Shown: piece after piece, positions 32,317 to 41,791 of the stretch
How positions within the stretch are numbered: position 1 is the stretch's first letter
Layout of the letters: each line of letters begins with the position of its first letter
Source: Planctomycetota bacterium
GTDB lineage: Bacteria > Planctomycetota > UBA1135 > UBA2386
Direction: 5' to 3'
NCBI GenBank assembly: GCA_020848735.1
Contig: JADLHO010000145.1
Span: forward strand, 1 to 64,000
Length of the DNA stretch: 64,000 nucleotides
The notes under the pieces: generated by a model
What the model was told of the DNA's origin: nothing
The model's input: only the letters and a program-made list of their open reading frames with translations
Database searches by the model: none
Made by a program: the position numbers and the translations under genes

Positions 32317-32814
32317 ATGCGCACCCTGCTCCTGATGCGGCATGCGAAATCCGGCTGGGACGACTCCGGCCTGCGGGATCACGACCGGCCGCTGAACGCG
32401 CGCGGCGAGAGCGCGGCGCCGCGCATGGGCCGGCTCCTCGCCGAGCTCGGGCGCGTTCCCGATCGCGTGCTCTGCTCGACCGCCGTGCGCGCGCGGCGCA
32501 GCGCGGAGCTCCTCGTCGAAGCGGCGGGCATCGCCATCGCACGGCTCCATCTGCTCGAGGACCTCTACCTCGCGCCACCCTCGGTGATCCTCGAGGCGGT
32601 CGCGCGCCGCGGTGGCGATGCGGCCACCCTGCTCGTGGTGGGGCACAACCCCGGCATCGAGGAACTCGTCGCGAGCCTGGCGCGGCACCCCGAGGCGTGT
32701 CCCACCGCGACCATCGCCGCGTTCCGTCTCGGCATCGACGAGTGGCAGGAGGCGATGCTCGACATGGAGGCCGAGGAACTCGGCATCTGGCGCCCCAAGG
32801 AACTCGAGCCCTGA
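32317..32814 (+). CDS. sixA: SixA-type phosphohistidine phosphatase
   Basis: A histidine phosphatase (RHG family). The catalytic motif is LMRHAKSGWDDSGLRDHDRPLNARG at residues 6-30 (RHA form, with His9 the phospho-acceptor), and the second catalytic His lies in VVGHNPGIEEL. SixA dephosphorylates phosphohistidine, in E. coli on ArcB and PtsN-type proteins. 165 aa, typical length. Starts 6 bp after the transporter stop and ends 7 bp before the next gene. Confidence 0.88.
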   Translation: MRTLLLMRHAKSGWDDSGLRDHDRPLNARGESAAPRMGRLLAELGRVPDRVLCSTAVRARRSAELLVEAAGIAIARLHLLEDLYLAPPSVILEAVARRGGDAATLLVVGHNPGIEELVASLARHPEACPTATIAAFRLGIDEWQEAMLDMEAEELGIWRPKELEP

Positions 32815-32821
32815 TCCGCAC

Positions 32822-33748
32822 ATGAACCGAGCACTGACCCGCAGAGCGTTCCTTTGCAGTTCCGGTGCGGCCCTCGCCGCCGGCGGGTTGGCGCGCGTCG
32901 ACCGGTCACCGGAGGAGCCGACGGCCGCCGTGAGCCTCCCTCGCGACCGTCGCTGCAAGAAGGCCCTCAAGATCGGGATGGTGCAGATCGAGGGCTCGCT
33001 CGCCGAGAAGTTCGCGTTGCTCCGGCGGCTCGGCTTCGACGGCGTCGAGCTCGACAGCCCCAACGATCTGAAGCTCGAGGACGTGCTCGCGGCGCGCGAC
33101 GCGAGCGGTCTCGAGATCGAGGGCGTCGTCGACTCGGCGCATTGGAGCAAGCCCTTCTCGCATCCCGACCCGAAGGTGCGCGCCGAAGGCGTCGCTGCGC
33201 TCGAGACCGCGCTGCGCGACGCCAAGGCCTACGGCGCGAGTTCGGTGCTCGTCGTGCCGGGCGTCGTCGGCAAGGAGGTCGGCTACGCCGATGCCTACCG
33301 GCGCTCGCAGGAGGAGATCCGGAAGGTCCTGCCGCTCGCGAACGAACTCGGCGTGCGCATCGCGTTCGAGAACGTCTGGAACAACTTCCTGCTGAGCCCG
33401 CTGGAGATGGCGCGCTACGTCGACGAGTTCGGCGATCCGCTCGTGGGCGTGCACCTCGATCCGGGCAATCTCGTGCGCAGCGCGTGGCCGGAGCACTGGA
33501 TCGAGGTCCTCGGCAAGCGGATCCAGAAGGTCGACGTGAAGGACTACAGCCGCAAGAAGCTCCACGACGAGGGGCTCTGGAAGGGCTTCGACGTCGAGAT
33601 CGGCGACGGCGACACCGACTGGCCCGCGGTCATGAAGGCGCTCGACGCGGTCGGCTACGAGGGTTGGTTCGCGGCCGAGGTCGCCGGTGGCGGCGAGGCG
33701 CGGCTGAAGGAGATCGCCGTGCGCATGGACCGGATCTTCGCGAGCTGA
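32822..33748 (+). CDS. Tat-exported TIM-barrel sugar phosphate isomerase/epimerase-like protein
   Basis: A twin-arginine signal (LTRRAFLCSSGAALAAGG) precedes a xylose isomerase-like TIM barrel. The barrel shows KIGMVQIEGSLAEKFALLRRLGFDGVELDSPND, then RIAFENVWNNFLLSP (metal-ligand Glu), GVHLDPGNLV (ligand Asp/His), KVDVKDYSRKKL and a final WFAAEVAGGGE. Proteins of this class are abundant in planctomycetes and are often annotated hydroxypyruvate isomerase-like. Substrate cannot be read from sequence. 308 aa. Confidence 0.8.
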   Translation: MNRALTRRAFLCSSGAALAAGGLARVDRSPEEPTAAVSLPRDRRCKKALKIGMVQIEGSLAEKFALLRRLGFDGVELDSPNDLKLEDVLAARDASGLEIEGVVDSAHWSKPFSHPDPKVRAEGVAALETALRDAKAYGASSVLVVPGVVGKEVGYADAYRRSQEEIRKVLPLANELGVRIAFENVWNNFLLSPLEMARYVDEFGDPLVGVHLDPGNLVRSAWPEHWIEVLGKRIQKVDVKDYSRKKLHDEGLWKGFDVEIGDGDTDWPAVMKALDAVGYEGWFAAEVAGGGEARLKEIAVRMDRIFAS

Positions 33749-33763
33749 GCGCCCGGGTGGGGG

Positions 33764-34420
33764 CTACTCGTCGATCGCGTCGTCGCTGCGGCGACCGCGC
33801 AGGATCGCGGCGATCGAACCCGCGGCACCGCCGATCACGACGGTCGCCGGCAGCCAGAACAGGAGCTGCACGCTCGCGAGCAGGAGCAGTCGATCCTGGG
33901 TCGTCGTGACCCCGGATTCGGCGGAGACCTGTTCGAGGTGCGTGCCCCACCCGAGCAGCACCGCGGCGATCGTCACCGCCGTGACGCCGAGTCTGGTCCA
34001 GAGCCCGTAGGCGAAGCCGTAGCGCAGCAGCTCGGGCCACGCGCGCCACGCGAAGGCGAGGGCGAGCAACGCGCCGATGCCGGCCGCGACGGGTTGCATC
34101 GGCCATTCGAGCGTCTCGGTGGCGATCACCATCGCCGCGGCGAGGAACACGGCGCCGAGCCCGTGCAGCAGGAGCGCCAGTCCCGGTCGGTCCGGCGCGT
34201 GTCCGCTGCCCGCGACGACGAAGCCCTGCACGAAGCCGACGATCGGGATGAGCACCCAGATGCCGACCGGCGAGAGCGTGGGACCGCCCTCGCGCGGGAA
34301 GAAGCGCGGGTCCCAACCGAGGTGCTCGCCGATCAGGCGCACCGCGAGCACGACGAACGTGAGGACGACGGGGACGCGGACGAGCGCGGTGCGCGAGGGG
34401 AGCGGGGGTGAGTCGGGCAT
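33764..34420 (-). CDS. six-helix membrane protein of unknown function
   Basis: 218 aa with about six hydrophobic segments (VPVVLTFVVLAVRLIG, GIWVLIPIVGFVQGFVVAG, LALLLHGLGAVFLAAAMVI, a fourth at about 105-123, VTAVTIAAVLLGWG and LLASVQLLFWLPATVVIGG). The C-terminal tail is charged. No family recognised. Twenty bp downstream of the dynamin-like GTPase on the same strand, so probably co-transcribed. Start taken at the ATG at 34418-34420; a few upstream codons are also open. Confidence 0.6.
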   Translation of the reverse strand: MPDSPPLPSRTALVRVPVVLTFVVLAVRLIGEHLGWDPRFFPREGGPTLSPVGIWVLIPIVGFVQGFVVAGSGHAPDRPGLALLLHGLGAVFLAAAMVIATETLEWPMQPVAAGIGALLALAFAWRAWPELLRYGFAYGLWTRLGVTAVTIAAVLLGWGTHLEQVSAESGVTTTQDRLLLLASVQLLFWLPATVVIGGAAGSIAAILRGRRSDDAIDE

Positions 34421-34440
34421 GGTGGCGGCGACGGCGCGGT

Positions 34441-35892
34441 TCAGGCGGAGCGCGATCCCGAGGGACGCGCGAACCCGTCGTTCAGGCGTTCGATGATGCC
34501 GGTCGTCGCGGCCAGCACGCGCTCGACCTCGAGCTCGCTGCGGCGCGTCCAGCCGCGCGGCCGCGAGCGGAAGAGCGAGCTCGGCAGCCGCGTCCCGCGG
34601 TGGAACGCCTCGCCGATGCGCATCGCCGGCCAGGTGTCGCGCGGTTCGGCCTCGAGGCGACCGCGCACGTAGCCGGCCGCCAGCGCGCGCACGCGGGTAT
34701 GCACGACGAACGCGAGGAGGGCGAGCACGCCGAGCTTCAGGGCCTCGCTGCCGAGCGGACCGAGGAGCCCCGCACCGGGGATCGCCTGCCAGCGCGCGAG
34801 GAGCGCGTCGAAACCGTGGCGCGAGACGAGGAACGCCGCGATCCCCGCGACGACGAGCAACAGGACGGCATCGACGCCGAGCACGATGCGCCGCCAGCGG
34901 GCGCGCGCCGCGAGCAGCTTGCCGATCGCGCGGTCGCGCAGCTTGGTCGCCGTGTGTTCGAGCGTCTCGACGATGCGGTAGGCGCGACCGACCTCGACCG
35001 CCTTCATCCGTTCCTGCAGCTCCGCGAGATCGCGGTCGCGCTTGCTCTCGAAGCGCTGGCGTTGCTCCGCGTCCGCGATGGGGATCGCGAAGTCGGGGTT
35101 GTAGATCGCGTAGAAGCGGCCGGAGGTCACGCCCTTCTCCGCGAGCGCGCGCTGCCACGCCGCGAAGACCTCCTCGGGGTTGTCCTCGCGGGCCGTCGTG
35201 TCCATCTGGTTGAGGATGAACAGGAACTTCTCGGCGTCGGCGCGCTCGCGCGTGGCGCCGACGAGGTACTCGAGCGTGTCGCGCATCGCGCCCGGCTCGG
35301 GGTGCCGCGCATCGAAGAACAGCAGGACGAGATCGCAGCGGTCGATCAGGTACGAGGTCAACCGGAGGATCGCCGCGCGCGAGTGGTCGGCATCGAAGCC
35401 CGGCGAGTCGATCAGGATGCGGCCGCGCAGCCGTTCGCTGGAGCAGGTCTTGAGCTGCAGGAAGCGGTCCGCGTGCGCGCTCTCCTTCTTCGCGATGCGC
35501 GCGATCTCCTCGTTGATGCCGAAGAAGGGGAAGCGCGGATCCGAGTCGAGGGCGGAGCCCGGCAGCACGCGCGGCTGCGCGTCCGCCGAGTGGCAGATCA
35601 CCGTGAAGTGGTCGTCGACGGCCTGGTTGCCCGTGCGCTGCAGGGGCTGGCCGACGTACCAGTTGATGAAGCTCGACTTGCCGGCGGAGAAGGTGCCGAG
35701 CACCGCGATCATCGGCCACCACGGGACCTGATGCGCGAAGGACTCGGTCTCGCGCAGGAGCCCGATGCCGTGCACGACGCGATCGAGCGCGCGGAACTCG
35801 CGCACCGCTTCGAGCAGGGTCGGGTTCTCGCGTTGCAGGTGCTCTTCGAGCGCCGCGAGGCGGCGTTGGCTCTCGGTGACGGCTTGCTGCAT
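34441..35892 (-). CDS. dynamin/EHD-like membrane-associated GTPase
   Basis: A large GTPase. G1 is GTFSAGKS at residues 66-73, followed by a switch I-like HFTVI at 95-99. G3 is DSPGFD at 162-167 and G4 NQMD at 228-231. The LIDRCDLVLLFFDARHPEP stretch and the G1 wording resemble eukaryotic EHD proteins and bacterial dynamin-like proteins. After a helical region there are two membrane segments (about 330-350 and 378-395), then a basic, helical C-terminus. 483 aa. Start at the ATG at 35890-35892; the longer frame upstream is Arg-rich spacer. Membrane remodelling or envelope maintenance is the family expectation; the target membrane is unknown. Confidence 0.82.
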   Translation of the reverse strand: MQQAVTESQRRLAALEEHLQRENPTLLEAVREFRALDRVVHGIGLLRETESFAHQVPWWPMIAVLGTFSAGKSSFINWYVGQPLQRTGNQAVDDHFTVICHSADAQPRVLPGSALDSDPRFPFFGINEEIARIAKKESAHADRFLQLKTCSSERLRGRILIDSPGFDADHSRAAILRLTSYLIDRCDLVLLFFDARHPEPGAMRDTLEYLVGATRERADAEKFLFILNQMDTTAREDNPEEVFAAWQRALAEKGVTSGRFYAIYNPDFAIPIADAEQRQRFESKRDRDLAELQERMKAVEVGRAYRIVETLEHTATKLRDRAIGKLLAARARWRRIVLGVDAVLLLVVAGIAAFLVSRHGFDALLARWQAIPGAGLLGPLGSEALKLGVLALLAFVVHTRVRALAAGYVRGRLEAEPRDTWPAMRIGEAFHRGTRLPSSLFRSRPRGWTRRSELEVERVLAATTGIIERLNDGFARPSGSRSA

Positions 35893-36001
35893 GACGTGCG
35901 ACGGTGGTGGAGCGATCCGCGGGTGACCGCGCGCGGGACGTGTTACGGGACGGCCCGAGCCGGCACAACGCCGCGTCCCGAATCGATCGCCGAAGGCCGC
36001 G

Positions 36002-37234
36002 TCAGCGCCGCTCCGGCGGCGCGCACTCGGTCGCGCGCAGCGCGTCGACGACGAGTGGAGCATCGCCGTGCGCCGTCAGCTCGACGGCGAGGGTCTGCCC
36101 CGCGTCGGCGATCGCGTACTCGCCCAGGGCGAGCGTGCGGGCACCCGCCGTGGCGCGGAGCTGCGCGGGTGCGCGCCCGTCGACGACCACCTGCCAGGTC
36201 GTCGGCGTCGCATCCTGGACGCGCAGCTCGAGCGCGTAGCGGCCCGGGCGCGCGGGCCGCAGCACGAAACGCGCGCGGGCGTCGCGGTCCTCGCTGCGCG
36301 CGGCGTCGCCGTCGAGCGCGCCTCGTGTCGGCACGGTCTGCCAGCTCGCGGGTGGGTGGAGCGTGGCGTCGTCCTCGTCGAGTTCGATCACGAGCGGCGC
36401 GCAGACGAGCAATGCATTCGCGACCCCGCGCTCGCCGGCGTGATCGAAGCGGCGGTCGTCGCAGGGGTGGTTCACGATCCCGTCCTGCGCGAGCCACATC
36501 GTGGTGGAGCCGCCGCCGTCGAGGTTGAGCGCCTCGACGCAGCCGAGCGCCTGCAGGACCGCGGTGAGTTCGTCGAGGGAGAGACCGGCCGCGCGTTCGT
36601 CGCGCCCGTCGGCCGTGAGCAGGAGCAGGGAGCGGTCGCGACACAGTCCCAGCGCGGTCCGCGGGTGGCGCGGGTCGGTCGTGCGCGGCCCCGCCGTGGG
36701 GCGACCCGCGTGCAGCAGGCGGGGACCTGCGGCGAGCGCCGTCGCGAGCGTGTCGGCCTCGATCGCGTCGACGCGCGTGATCGCCGGTCGCGCATCCCGA
36801 CCGACGACGAACGCGAACGCGCGCGACGAGCCGCGCCCGTCCGCGCGCAGCACACCGTCGACGACCAGCAGGCCGTCGGGCGCGCCGGTCTTCGTGTCGA
36901 AGAAGCCGCCGTTCACCGCCGCGAGGGCATCCTGCTCGCGCGCGAGCGTCGACGTCGGCACGCGGGCGAAGGGTTCGGGCGCCGCGACGCGCAGCGCGCG
37001 CGGTGTCGTCGCGCGTGCGGGAGCGATCCGCAGCACGTTGAGGCACTGGGGTGCGGCGAAGAGCCGCGCGAAGCAGCGACTCCAGGTGACGCCTTCGCCG
37101 ACCTCGCGCACACGCCACGCGCAGGCGGCGAGCTCGGACGCGAGCGTCTCCTCGCGCGCGAGCTGCTGGGCGAAGGGTCCGCAGCCGAGCGCGGCGAGGG
37201 CCAGGACGGCCGCGAGGTGTGAGGGGTTCGTCAT
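36002..37234 (-). CDS. phosphodiester glycosidase (NAGPA-like) lipoprotein
   Basis: Lipobox ALGC near residues 15-18 after a short signal peptide. The NAGPA-type domain spans about 60-290: LAAVNGGFFDTKTGAPDGLLV, ALGLCRDRSLLLLTADGR, and EALNLDGGGSTTMW, the signature Asp-Gly-Gly-Gly-Ser motif of enzymes that uncover N-acetylglucosamine-1-phosphodiesters. The last 110 residues are a beta-sandwich resembling the golvesin/CBD-like module (RYALELRVQDATPTTWQVVVDG). 410 aa. Anchored at the envelope it may process phosphodiester-linked glycans, consistent with the polysaccharide genes next door. Confidence 0.8.
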   Translation of the reverse strand: MTNPSHLAAVLALAALGCGPFAQQLAREETLASELAACAWRVREVGEGVTWSRCFARLFAAPQCLNVLRIAPARATTPRALRVAAPEPFARVPTSTLAREQDALAAVNGGFFDTKTGAPDGLLVVDGVLRADGRGSSRAFAFVVGRDARPAITRVDAIEADTLATALAAGPRLLHAGRPTAGPRTTDPRHPRTALGLCRDRSLLLLTADGRDERAAGLSLDELTAVLQALGCVEALNLDGGGSTTMWLAQDGIVNHPCDDRRFDHAGERGVANALLVCAPLVIELDEDDATLHPPASWQTVPTRGALDGDAARSEDRDARARFVLRPARPGRYALELRVQDATPTTWQVVVDGRAPAQLRATAGARTLALGEYAIADAGQTLAVELTAHGDAPLVVDALRATECAPPERR

Positions 37235-37317
37235 CCCGGCGATGCTAAGGCGTGCTCACCGGGCGTCGGTGAAGGTCGCTTCCGACCGCAGCCGGTCGCG
37301 TAGACTGCCCCGCTTCC

Positions 37318-38616
37318 ATGCGCGCCTTCCACCTCGTCCACGGCGCCGCGACCCTGGCATCCCTCGCCGTCGCCGGCTGGATGCTCGGCCGGCCCCTGCT
37401 CCGCGAGCGCGCGCAGCGCGGCAACTACGCCTTCGGCTGGTACGGCTGGCAGGAGCTCTGGCTCGGGGTTCCCGCCGCGCTCGTCGCGGTGGTGCTGCTC
37501 GCGCTCCTCCTCGTGCCTCGCGCGCGCCGTGTCCGCGTCGGCATGCGCGCGATGCTCGCGACCGCGGCGGTGCTCTCGGCGGTCGCGGCCTTCGACCTCA
37601 CCCATGCCTTCCTGCTGCGCGGTGCCTGGCGCTCGGACTTCTGGCTCGACCTCGGCCACATCGATCGGGCGGACAACGAGCCGGATCCGCAGCTCGGCTT
37701 CCGCCGCAAGCCCTTCACGCAGTGGACCGGCCGGGTGCCCGGCACGGATCGCGTCGTCGAGTACGCGACCGACGAGCACGGCTTCCGGAACCCGCGCGAT
37801 CGCCGTCGCGCCGAGCTCGTCTTCGTGGGCGACTCCTACACGGAGGCGGCGCAGATCGAGCGGGAGAGCTGCTTCGTGGAACTCGTCGGCGAGCGGCTCG
37901 GCAAGTCGGTGCTCAATCTCGGCCGCGGTGGCTACGGACCGCAGCAGGAGGCGATCGTGCTCGAGCGCCATGCCCTGCCGGCCTCGCCGAAGGTCGTCGT
38001 GTGGCAGGTCTTCGACGGCAACGACCTCCGCGATGCCGAGCAGTTCGCGTCGTGGTCGCTCGGCGAGCGCGGGGAGCTGCCGCTGGCCGAGCGCTACTTC
38101 GCGAACTCGTTCTTCCACCCGCTGGTCGCGGCCACGCTGCGCGACAAGCGCGGCGACTTCGCGACGCTGCGCTTCGACGACGGCCACACGGAGCCCGTCG
38201 CCATCCGCTACCGCTGGTCGCCCGAACAGGTGACGGAGCGGCCCTCCGGCTGGCGCGAGGCCGAGCGCGCGTACCGCGGCGGCCTCGCGCGTTGCCGCGC
38301 GGCCGGCGTACCGGTCGTCGTGGTCTTCGTGCCGGTCGCCGCGCGGATCCTGCAGGAGCGCCTGACCTTTGCCGACCCAGAGGATGCGTCGCGCTATGCA
38401 CCGCAAAGCGCCGGGAACGGCAACGACTTCGCCGGCGCGATGCGCCGGCTCTGCGCGGAGCTGTCGGTCCCGATGATCGACCTCACCGAGGTCTTCGCGG
38501 CCGCGGCACGCGAGCGGGCCGATGGCATCTACCTCCCGCGCGACGAACACCTCGATCGGCGCGGTCACGAGCTCGTCGCCGACGCCCTCTGCGCGTGGTA
38601 CGCCGCGCGCGGCTGA
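37318..38616 (+). CDS. membrane-anchored SGNH/GDSL hydrolase-like protein
   Basis: Three membrane helices fall in the first 105 residues, then an SGNH domain. VFVGDSYTEAAQ carries the Ser of block I and NLGRGGYGPQQEAI block II (Gly). VWQVFDGNDLRDAE is block III (Asn in GND). DEHLDRRGHELVADAL holds the Asp and His of block V. 432 aa. Such proteins commonly act as O-acyl transferases or esterases in polysaccharide loci. It stands alone on the plus strand and converges on the GT39 gene with 16 bp between stops. Confidence 0.78.
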   Translation: MRAFHLVHGAATLASLAVAGWMLGRPLLRERAQRGNYAFGWYGWQELWLGVPAALVAVVLLALLLVPRARRVRVGMRAMLATAAVLSAVAAFDLTHAFLLRGAWRSDFWLDLGHIDRADNEPDPQLGFRRKPFTQWTGRVPGTDRVVEYATDEHGFRNPRDRRRAELVFVGDSYTEAAQIERESCFVELVGERLGKSVLNLGRGGYGPQQEAIVLERHALPASPKVVVWQVFDGNDLRDAEQFASWSLGERGELPLAERYFANSFFHPLVAATLRDKRGDFATLRFDDGHTEPVAIRYRWSPEQVTERPSGWREAERAYRGGLARCRAAGVPVVVVFVPVAARILQERLTFADPEDASRYAPQSAGNGNDFAGAMRRLCAELSVPMIDLTEVFAAAARERADGIYLPRDEHLDRRGHELVADALCAWYAARG

Positions 38617-38632
38617 CGCGCGGGCGCGCGCC

Positions 38633-40267
38633 TCATCGGAGCGGCGGCGCGCCGGCGCGGATCCACACGGTCCACGGCTTGCCGGGCGGATCGAAGCGCG
38701 TCCATTGCGCGCGGTACCTCTCGAGGTAGGGAAACGCGAACTGCAGTGCGAGGTCGGAGTACTGACCGCTCGGCAGCGTGATCAGGTACTGCACGCGGTA
38801 GTGCTCGACGACCTTCTCGAAGGCCTCGGGGGCATCGAAGGGCGTGGCGACGGTGCGGTGACCGCTGACGTGGCGGAAGGTCAGCGCCTCCTGCACCATG
38901 ACGGTCGCCGCCGCGGGCACGTGCTCACGGGCCCACTCCGCGGACTCGTGCATCGGCACATCCGGCAGCGGCGCGAACTCACGGCCGCCGACGAGATCGC
39001 GCGCGAGTTCACCGCCGCCCGGGATCGCGGCGATCGCGGCGCGCAGCAGCGCGACGCGGCCGGGTGACGCGAAGCGGGCGCCGACGAGCTCGCCGAAGCG
39101 CTCCGGGCCGATCCGGCGCACGATGCCGTCGACGAAGGTCCAGTTGACGGCGACGACGATCGGGAAGACCGGCAGCAGGTACCGATAGAAGATCGCGAAG
39201 ACCGCGGACAGCGCGAGCAGGTACGCGATCGCCGCGCCCATGGCGGCGGCGGCGATCCGGCGCCGCACGAGCGTGAGCATCGCGAGGGCGAAGATCCCCC
39301 CGAACGCGGTCGGCCCGTGCACCGTGACGATCTCGTAGACGTGGTGCAGGAAGCGTTTGAGCACGGGCGTGAGCCCGTAGGCGAACATGCTCTCGCCGAG
39401 GTCCTTCGGGTCGTACGCCGGGTCGGCCCAGTAGACCTTGCGGATGTGCGCGTACTCGAAGGCCGGGTCGTTGGCCGCGGCCGTGAGGTACTTGTTGCCC
39501 GAGTACAGCGGGTCGCCGAAGAGCTCGTGGTTGCGCAGCAGCCAGGGCAGGCAGACGAGCAGGAACACGGTGCCGAACGCCATGAGGCGAAGGGCATGCG
39601 TGCGGAGCGTGGCGCGCTGGGCGACGACGAGCGCGAGCGCCATCGCGGGGACGAAGAGCAGTGCGGTGGGCTTGAGCCAGAAGCCGAGCGCGAGGAGGAG
39701 TCCGGCGCCGGCCGCGGCGAGGACGCCGGGCCGCAGGGCGCAGACGAGCGTGGCGGTCGCGGCCACGGTGAGCGGCAGATCCGCCATCGCCTCGTGCGCG
39801 TGGTCGCGGATCGCGCGTTCGAAGGTCACCGAGATGGCGGCGACGAAGGCGAACGGCGACGACGCACCCATGCGGCGCGCGAGCGCGAACGCGAGCAGCG
39901 GCAGGGCGAAGCAGGCGAGCAGCGCGGAGGGCAGCGCCGACACGGCATCCGAGCGGCCGAAGACGCTCCACGCCGCGGCGATCAGGACGCCCGGACCCGG
40001 TGGATAGAAGTCCTCGGGGTGATCGATCTCCGGCCCGTAGGCGACGTGGAAGTGGCGCACGAAGCCGACGGACAGCGTGCCGTCGCGCAGGAGGGAGTCG
40101 GCCTGTTCGGCGTACGCGCACTCGTCGGGGTTCTTGACGAAGCTGCGCTCGCGCAGCACGAGGAGCGTGGCGCCGAAGGTCAGCGTGCAGACGACGAGCA
40201 GGAGGGCGCACCAACGGCGCACGTCGGTCGCGTCGTTCCCTGGCAGGGGCGGGAGTTCAGCGGACAT
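38633..40267 (-). CDS. GT39-like membrane glycosyltransferase (PMT/ArnT superfamily)
   Basis: A 544-aa integral membrane protein with about ten helices. The first periplasmic loop has the catalytic acidic pair in NPDECAYAEQADSLLRDG, the pattern of lipid-phosphate-sugar-dependent glycosyltransferases. HPEDFYPPGPGVLIAAAWSVFG and the long C-terminal soluble part (from about 440) agree. The start is the ATG at 40265-40267, 11 bp inside the end of the upstream CapK-like gene. Last gene of the seven-gene polysaccharide operon. Confidence 0.8.
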   Translation of the reverse strand: MSAELPPLPGNDATDVRRWCALLLVVCTLTFGATLLVLRERSFVKNPDECAYAEQADSLLRDGTLSVGFVRHFHVAYGPEIDHPEDFYPPGPGVLIAAAWSVFGRSDAVSALPSALLACFALPLLAFALARRMGASSPFAFVAAISVTFERAIRDHAHEAMADLPLTVAATATLVCALRPGVLAAAGAGLLLALGFWLKPTALLFVPAMALALVVAQRATLRTHALRLMAFGTVFLLVCLPWLLRNHELFGDPLYSGNKYLTAAANDPAFEYAHIRKVYWADPAYDPKDLGESMFAYGLTPVLKRFLHHVYEIVTVHGPTAFGGIFALAMLTLVRRRIAAAAMGAAIAYLLALSAVFAIFYRYLLPVFPIVVAVNWTFVDGIVRRIGPERFGELVGARFASPGRVALLRAAIAAIPGGGELARDLVGGREFAPLPDVPMHESAEWAREHVPAAATVMVQEALTFRHVSGHRTVATPFDAPEAFEKVVEHYRVQYLITLPSGQYSDLALQFAFPYLERYRAQWTRFDPPGKPWTVWIRAGAPPLR

Positions 40268-41726
40268 GGGATGCGGGAGCGACGCCGCGGTAGGCCTTGA
40301 GCACCGGACGCTTGCCGGAACGCTCGAGCGGGATCTCCGTGACGGCGTCCGCGAGCACGCGGATGCCGTCCCCCGCGATCGCGGCGAGGTCGTCGCGCAC
40401 GCGGGCGAGCAGGGCGGCCGTTCGCGACGGCTCGGCGTGCTCCGCGCGCGGCACGAGCCGCAGGCGCAGCAGGTCGGGCTCCTCCTGCACGACCTGGTAG
40501 AGCCGCACCGCGTCGGCGTGGCCGCGCACGACGAAGAGCATGTGGCCGACCGTCGTCGCGTCGAGCACGACGCCATTGGGCAGGCGCAGGATCTCCTGCG
40601 TCCGCCCGTCGAGCCGTCCCATCACCGGGAAGCGCTGCGCACCCCGCGCCTCGCGGCGCGTCGCGAGGTCGCCGGTGTCGTAGCGCAGGAACGGCATGAC
40701 CTCGTTGTGGAGGTTCGTCAGCACGACGCGCCCGCACTCGTCCTCGTCGCAGGCGCGGCCGTCGTCGCGCAGCGTCTCGAACACGACGAGGTCGGGGTGG
40801 ACGTCGAAGCGCGTGGGATCACCCGGTGGGCTCTGCGCGCACCAGAACTTGAACTCCCGCTGTCCGTAGCGATTCGCGAGCGGCGCGCCGAAGGCGGCCT
40901 CGAGCGCGGTGCGGCGCTCGACGGTGAGCGTCTCCGCGATCGTGATCACCGCGCGCAAGGGCCGCGGCGGTCGCCAGCCGGCGCGCAGGAAGCTCTCGGC
41001 CAGCACGGCGAGCGTCGAGGTGTAGCCGAGCAGGTACTCCGGTCGGAACCCTTCGAGCAGGGCACGCACGCGTTCCGGGCTCGCCTCGAGCGTGGAGAGC
41101 CGGCGCATCGTCGTGCGCTCGTAGCGCGCCTGCATGCGGCGCGTGAGCGCGGCCCGCACGCGCGCTCGCCACGGCGTACCCGCGGGCAACGGTGGCTCGG
41201 CCGCCGGCGGTCCCTGGATGCGCAGGCTGCGGTCGAAGGGATCGAGACCGTAGATCGAGTCGAAGAAGAGATGGCTCGCGAAGACGACCGGCATCGCCTT
41301 GCGGTCGAGCACGAACGCGAAGGGATCGCCCGTCGAACCGGAGGTGCGGTAGGGGATCCGGCGGTGCTCCGGAACGCCCTCGGCGAGGAACTGCTCGAGC
41401 GGTCGCGAGCGGAACACCGCCTTGTCGACGACCGGGAGCCGCACGAGATCCTCACGGCCGCGGACGTCGCCGGCGTCCATGCCGAGGCCGCGTGCCGCCT
41501 CACGCCAGAAGGGGACGCTGCGGATCGCGTGCGTCACGATCGCGCGGATGCGGGCCTCCTGGCGCGCATGGAGTTCGTCGGCCGACTGCGTGAGCGTCGC
41601 GCGCAGCTCGGCGAGCCCCGCGGTGAAGCGGCGGCCGACGAGGGTGCGGGCGACCGCGAGTCCGGCGCGGGCGAGCACCGACGGCGGGCGGGCGTCTTCG
41701 TCGATCCCGTGCGGAGCGGTCGGCAT
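40257..41726 (-). CDS. CapK/PaaK-like adenylate-forming enzyme
   Basis: 489 aa in the coenzyme F390 synthetase/phenylacetate-CoA ligase group found in capsule loci. The AMP-binding P-loop is YRTSGSTGDPFAF at about 129-141. NRYGQREFKFWCAQSP corresponds to the A4/A5 region. MPFLRYDTGDLATRRE is the conserved RYxTGD motif, and GRLDGRTQEIL the hinge. It may activate a carboxylate for transfer onto a sugar or amine. It lies between the amidotransferase and the GT39 gene. Confidence 0.82.
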   Translation of the reverse strand: MPTAPHGIDEDARPPSVLARAGLAVARTLVGRRFTAGLAELRATLTQSADELHARQEARIRAIVTHAIRSVPFWREAARGLGMDAGDVRGREDLVRLPVVDKAVFRSRPLEQFLAEGVPEHRRIPYRTSGSTGDPFAFVLDRKAMPVVFASHLFFDSIYGLDPFDRSLRIQGPPAAEPPLPAGTPWRARVRAALTRRMQARYERTTMRRLSTLEASPERVRALLEGFRPEYLLGYTSTLAVLAESFLRAGWRPPRPLRAVITIAETLTVERRTALEAAFGAPLANRYGQREFKFWCAQSPPGDPTRFDVHPDLVVFETLRDDGRACDEDECGRVVLTNLHNEVMPFLRYDTGDLATRREARGAQRFPVMGRLDGRTQEILRLPNGVVLDATTVGHMLFVVRGHADAVRLYQVVQEEPDLLRLRLVPRAEHAEPSRTAALLARVRDDLAAIAGDGIRVLADAVTEIPLERSGKRPVLKAYRGVAPASHVR

Positions 41727-41791
41727 GGGCGGGCGGGAAGGCTAGCGCGACAGTCCCCTATCGGCCGCCGTGCGCTCGCGGCTTCCGCCGA

